10,401 nt of DNA. Origin: Physocladia obscura. Lineage: Eukaryota > Chytridiomycota > Chytridiomycetes > Chytridiales > Chytriomycetaceae. The stretch is from positions 1-10,401 of the forward strand of contig JADGJH010001368.1 of assembly GCA_027596945.1 (NCBI GenBank). The letters run 5' to 3'. The notes beneath the pieces are model-generated. The model was not told the origin of the DNA. It saw only the letters and a list, made by a program, of their open reading frames with translations, and did not search any database. A program made the translations under genes and the position numbers. Numbering within the stretch: position 1 is the first letter of the stretch; every line of letters starts with the position of its first letter. Shown here in pieces: positions 8,313 to 10,401 of this stretch.

Positions 8313-9608
8313 TTAGAACTTGAAAACTTGCTGAGTCGTGTACCCCATTTTTGCTAGAACACCCTTCAATGGGCCCTGGTTATTTTCAGCGCGTTTCTCG
8401 CCGGCCAAGTATTCAACCATTGCATCTGGTCCGCAAACTAAAACGAGAGGATTTTCATCAGGCCTCGGAACTCCACATTCTATAAGCACTTTCTCATCAA
8501 TGAGTCCGCGATGTGCTAAAAGATTTGTAAGTCCAGTTTTGTTCGCATCACCACCATTGTCAGCAGGTACGGCCACTCTTGTTAAAGCGGGCAGTTCATT
8601 CGATGAAATGTTTTGCACCACGTGGTTCACCTTCAATCGATCAGGGAATTTTTGCGCGAGTATTTGAAGTTCATTTCCGAGTAGGATATCGGCCTCCGTT
8701 TTTGAGCCATAAATCAGCGATATTGATGTTTTGTCAGTAGAGTCTTTGAGGATGCGCTTTATAAGCTGATACATGGGAGTAATTCCAGTTCCTCCAGCAA
8801 TCTATGTCAATGATGAATAAATCCATGAAATGAAGCTGAATAAGAATTGTGAAAATACCATCACGATGTGATCTGCCATATTTTCAGTATATGGAAACGA
8901 AAGAATAGGGCCTCGGGCAAGGATAAAATCTTTGCCGGGAATTAAATTGTGGATCATCGAGCTGACAGAACCGTCAGGATACTTTTTAACAAGCAAATCA
9001 AAGTAGTCGCGAGAGTAGGAGATTGGAGTATACGCGCGTCCGACTTGGCATGTATCATCTTTGATAATGATGTGGTTGGGAGCAGGCACGAGTTCATTCG
9101 TGGTAAGGGTGAGATTGCGCCTGTCTGTTGAAAATATGAACTCAAAGAAAAACGAAAGAGAGGAAAAACCTTTTGCATGCGCCTTCTGTAACTCTTCCTG
9201 TTCCGGTATTTGGCGTGCAGCTTTAAAGCGGAAGAGGCTTGTATCATGAGTAACTGGAATGACAGCTAGCAGAGGAAACTTATTAAAATTGTAGTATTCG
9301 AGTGAAAGCTGCCTTGGGTAAAGTTCATCTTTGTAGATTTCCCAGTAAATATTCAAGCCAACAACCACAGTTGTCACAGCAACCAAAGAACGCATTACCC
9401 AACGTTCCGTGTTGTCATCAAAGGTGGCTTTCTTTTTGCTTTTGTTTGTCATAATGTTTACATTCGTATTCGTATTCGCATTCGAAATTGAGCTGACGCT
9501 CGTCTGCAAGCTGACTGCGCGCAGTTGTTGTATTGGAGGATAAGCAAGTCTATTCCGTCTGAAACCGAAACGAGCAGTTCGTAAACCCAGAGAAGCCAAC
9601 AAAACCAT
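8313..9608 (-). CDS. NADH-cytochrome b5 reductase, MCR1-like, mitochondrial
   Basis: Three exons on the minus strand, 9608-9170, 9124-8859 and 8801-8313, encode 397 residues. The introns are 45 and 57 nt. The first 63 residues contain no Asp or Glu and six Arg within residues 10-30, a typical mitochondrial presequence. One membrane segment follows (about 74-90). The flavin domain has PVTHDTSLFRF (118-128), the FAD motif RAYTPIS (176-182) and RGP (217-219). The NADH domain has IAGGTGITPMYQ (236-247), TEADILL, and CGPDAM (358-363), and the chain ends QVFKF, the family's usual C-terminus. The enzyme passes electrons from NADH through FAD to cytochrome b5 or similar acceptors. The anchor and presequence resemble yeast Mcr1 of the outer membrane and intermembrane space. 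I chose the ATG at 9608 because the presequence starts there. An in-frame ATG at 9746 would add 46 residues overlapping the divergent gene, and the ATG at 9452 would remove the presequence. Yeast-like Aim33/Pga3 paralogues are the alternative assignment. Confidence 0.92.
9462..9485. repeat. Four imperfect ATTCGT hexamers inside the reductase gene
   Basis: Four tandem hexamers, two ATTCGT followed by ATTCGC and ATTCGA. Read on the minus strand they encode the alternating Asn-Thr/Ala stretch (residues about 43-49) between the presequence and the membrane segment of the reductase. This looks like a replication-slippage repeat in an unconstrained linker. Confidence 0.75.
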
Positions 9609-9700
9609 GAATGTTTTCAAAAGGTTTTCGAACAAAACAGGTGAAGCAAATGACTCACCGCAACTGGAACTGGACTTGGAACCGTGGACTAAGACTTGGA
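9609..9700. promoter_or_regulatory. Shared head-to-head promoter region, reductase and ELMOD gene
   Basis: Only 92 bp separate the chosen start of the reductase (9608, minus strand) from the chosen start of the ELMOD gene (9701, plus strand). Both 5' leaders and promoters must lie here or inside the opposite gene's first exon. The + strand has further in-frame ATGs at 9611 and 9650, both in poor contexts. No TATA element is visible. Confidence 0.5.
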
Positions 9701-10401
9701 ATGGGACTGCGCATTGTTCTTGCGTTTGTGCGTGCAACGCCGGCATTGAGTTTCCTGTACGCGAAAGTCAAGGCCACCATTCGCGCAGCAACAGCTTCTT
9801 CCGAACTTCTCCGCATCTGCATCGCGTTTGTTGCATCCCGTGCTCTAAATGGACGCACGCAGTCCAGTTTTCTTTCGCTGTTTCCGTCGCAAACTCCTTC
9901 CCATTCGTCAGACCACAAAATCCTCGCAGACTGCTCACTCATAAATAGTATCGACATGTGCCTGCTGTATTCTTCAAAACTCATTGTAAGTAATTCCTTC
10001 CCTTTCGTCAGCTGCGCTTTTTTTAAATAAACTTGTCAGCTCGAGCGCAGGTGCATTGAATCCGCAACAAAAACCCCAGAACAACTCGACGATCATTTCA
10101 AACGTATTTACGCAAAAAAATTATTCACAATCAACAGGTACATTAATGTGACCATGTTTTTATTTTTATTTTTTTGCCCATCTCACAACACAACAGCTTA
10201 GAAACTGCTCTATTGAAATCTGTCCTCATAATCATTTCTGATTCATTCACACTCATGCACGCACTTTCAAGTCGCGCAGCAACAAAATTTGACTCACAGA
10301 ACAAACAACATACACGCAAACTTGAAGAATTCTGGACACTCACGATGCATGACACAAACATTCCTTACACGCGCATTTCAAAACAATGGCAACTTGTCGG
10401 A
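9701..10401 (+). CDS. ELMO-domain (ELMOD) protein, 5' part only
   Basis: The gene runs off the right edge. Exons 9701-9985, 10040-10137 and 10197 onward join in frame to 196 residues. The introns are 54 and 59 nt, with GTAAGT at the first donor. The N-terminal stretch with SSELLRICIAFVASRALNGRTQSSFL resembles the segment before the ELMO domain in ELMOD1/2. The last residues, KLEEFWTLTMHDTN followed by RISKQWQLVG (187-196), match the start of the ELMO/CED-12 domain. The diagnostic block that should follow (FQGDDPxTDFRG type) lies outside the window. ELMOD proteins are GTPase-activating proteins for Arf-family GTPases, so a role in membrane traffic is expected by homology. The start at 9701 has G at -3 and +4. 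The ATGs at 9650 and 9611 are in the same frame but in poor contexts, and would add 17 or 30 residues. Confidence 0.85.

Noticed and set aside
8338..8667. A 109-codon + strand frame opposite the reductase last exon
   Set aside because: It is the mirror of the conserved NADH-binding domain of the reductase and shows no family features.
9609..9746. A 46-residue N-terminal extension of the reductase from the ATG at 9746
   Set aside because: The acid-free, Arg-rich presequence begins at the ATG at 9608, and the extension overlaps the antisense ELMOD first exon. A spliced version using the minus-strand GTGAGT near 9657 and the TTTCAG at about 9563 gives the wrong frame.
9655..9984. A 109-codon minus-strand frame opposite ELMOD exon 1
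   Set aside because: The + strand frame splices at GTAAGT into clear ELMO-domain sequence. The antisense frame has no recognisable features.
1..10401. CRISPR array, tRNA, rRNA, transposon ends or biosynthetic cluster
   Set aside because: I found no spaced direct repeats, cloverleaf genes, transposase or terminal inverted repeats, and the five genes belong to unrelated housekeeping functions. A tRNAscan or transposon-library search would settle small cases that I could miss by eye.

Overview
The window reads as nuclear DNA from a eukaryote with small genes and very short introns, most likely an early-diverging (zoosporic, chytrid-like) fungus. The reasons are as follows. Four of the five genes are interrupted by GT-AG introns of only 45-92 nt. 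The DNA is AT-rich, with poly-T and poly-A tracts and an ATT microsatellite. The gene set mixes proteins shared by animals and basal fungi (tuberin/TSC2, a 6-4-type photolyase/cryptochrome, an ELMO-domain protein) with types common in fungi (a DUF1304 membrane protein, an MCR1-like cytochrome b5 reductase). The placement is inferred from gene content and architecture. No rRNA or other phylogenetic marker is present.

Layout. 1-650: ATT microsatellite, then AT-rich upstream DNA holding a possible 5' exon or small upstream ORF at 448-498. 651-5338 (+): a 4-exon tuberin (TSC2) homologue of about 1490 aa with an intact Rap/Ran-GAP domain. 5339-5420: an 82-bp gap. 5421-7585 (+): a 5-exon photolyase/cryptochrome of 633 aa, including a 38-nt microexon. 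7586-7742: A-rich gap. 7743-8105 (+): an intronless 120-aa DUF1304 membrane protein. 8106-8312: convergent 3' region with a palindrome that carries AATAAA on both strands. 8313-9608 (-): a 3-exon NADH-cytochrome b5 reductase of 397 aa with a mitochondrial-type presequence and one membrane segment. 9609-9700: short head-to-head region. 9701-10401 (+, cut by the window edge): the 5' part of an ELMO-domain (ELMOD) gene with at least three exons.

The genes do not form one pathway. TSC2 is the GAP of the Rheb-TORC1 nutrient switch, the photolyase/cryptochrome deals with UV damage or blue light, the reductase passes electrons from NADH to cytochrome b5-type acceptors at mitochondria, and the ELMOD protein is a predicted Arf-family GAP. 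They look like ordinary, tightly packed housekeeping neighbours. I see no mobile element, CRISPR array, tRNA or rRNA, and no convincing novel system. The points worth a second look are splicing and transcript architecture, an altered flavin-loop sequence in the photolyase, and the atypical composition of the DUF1304 gene.
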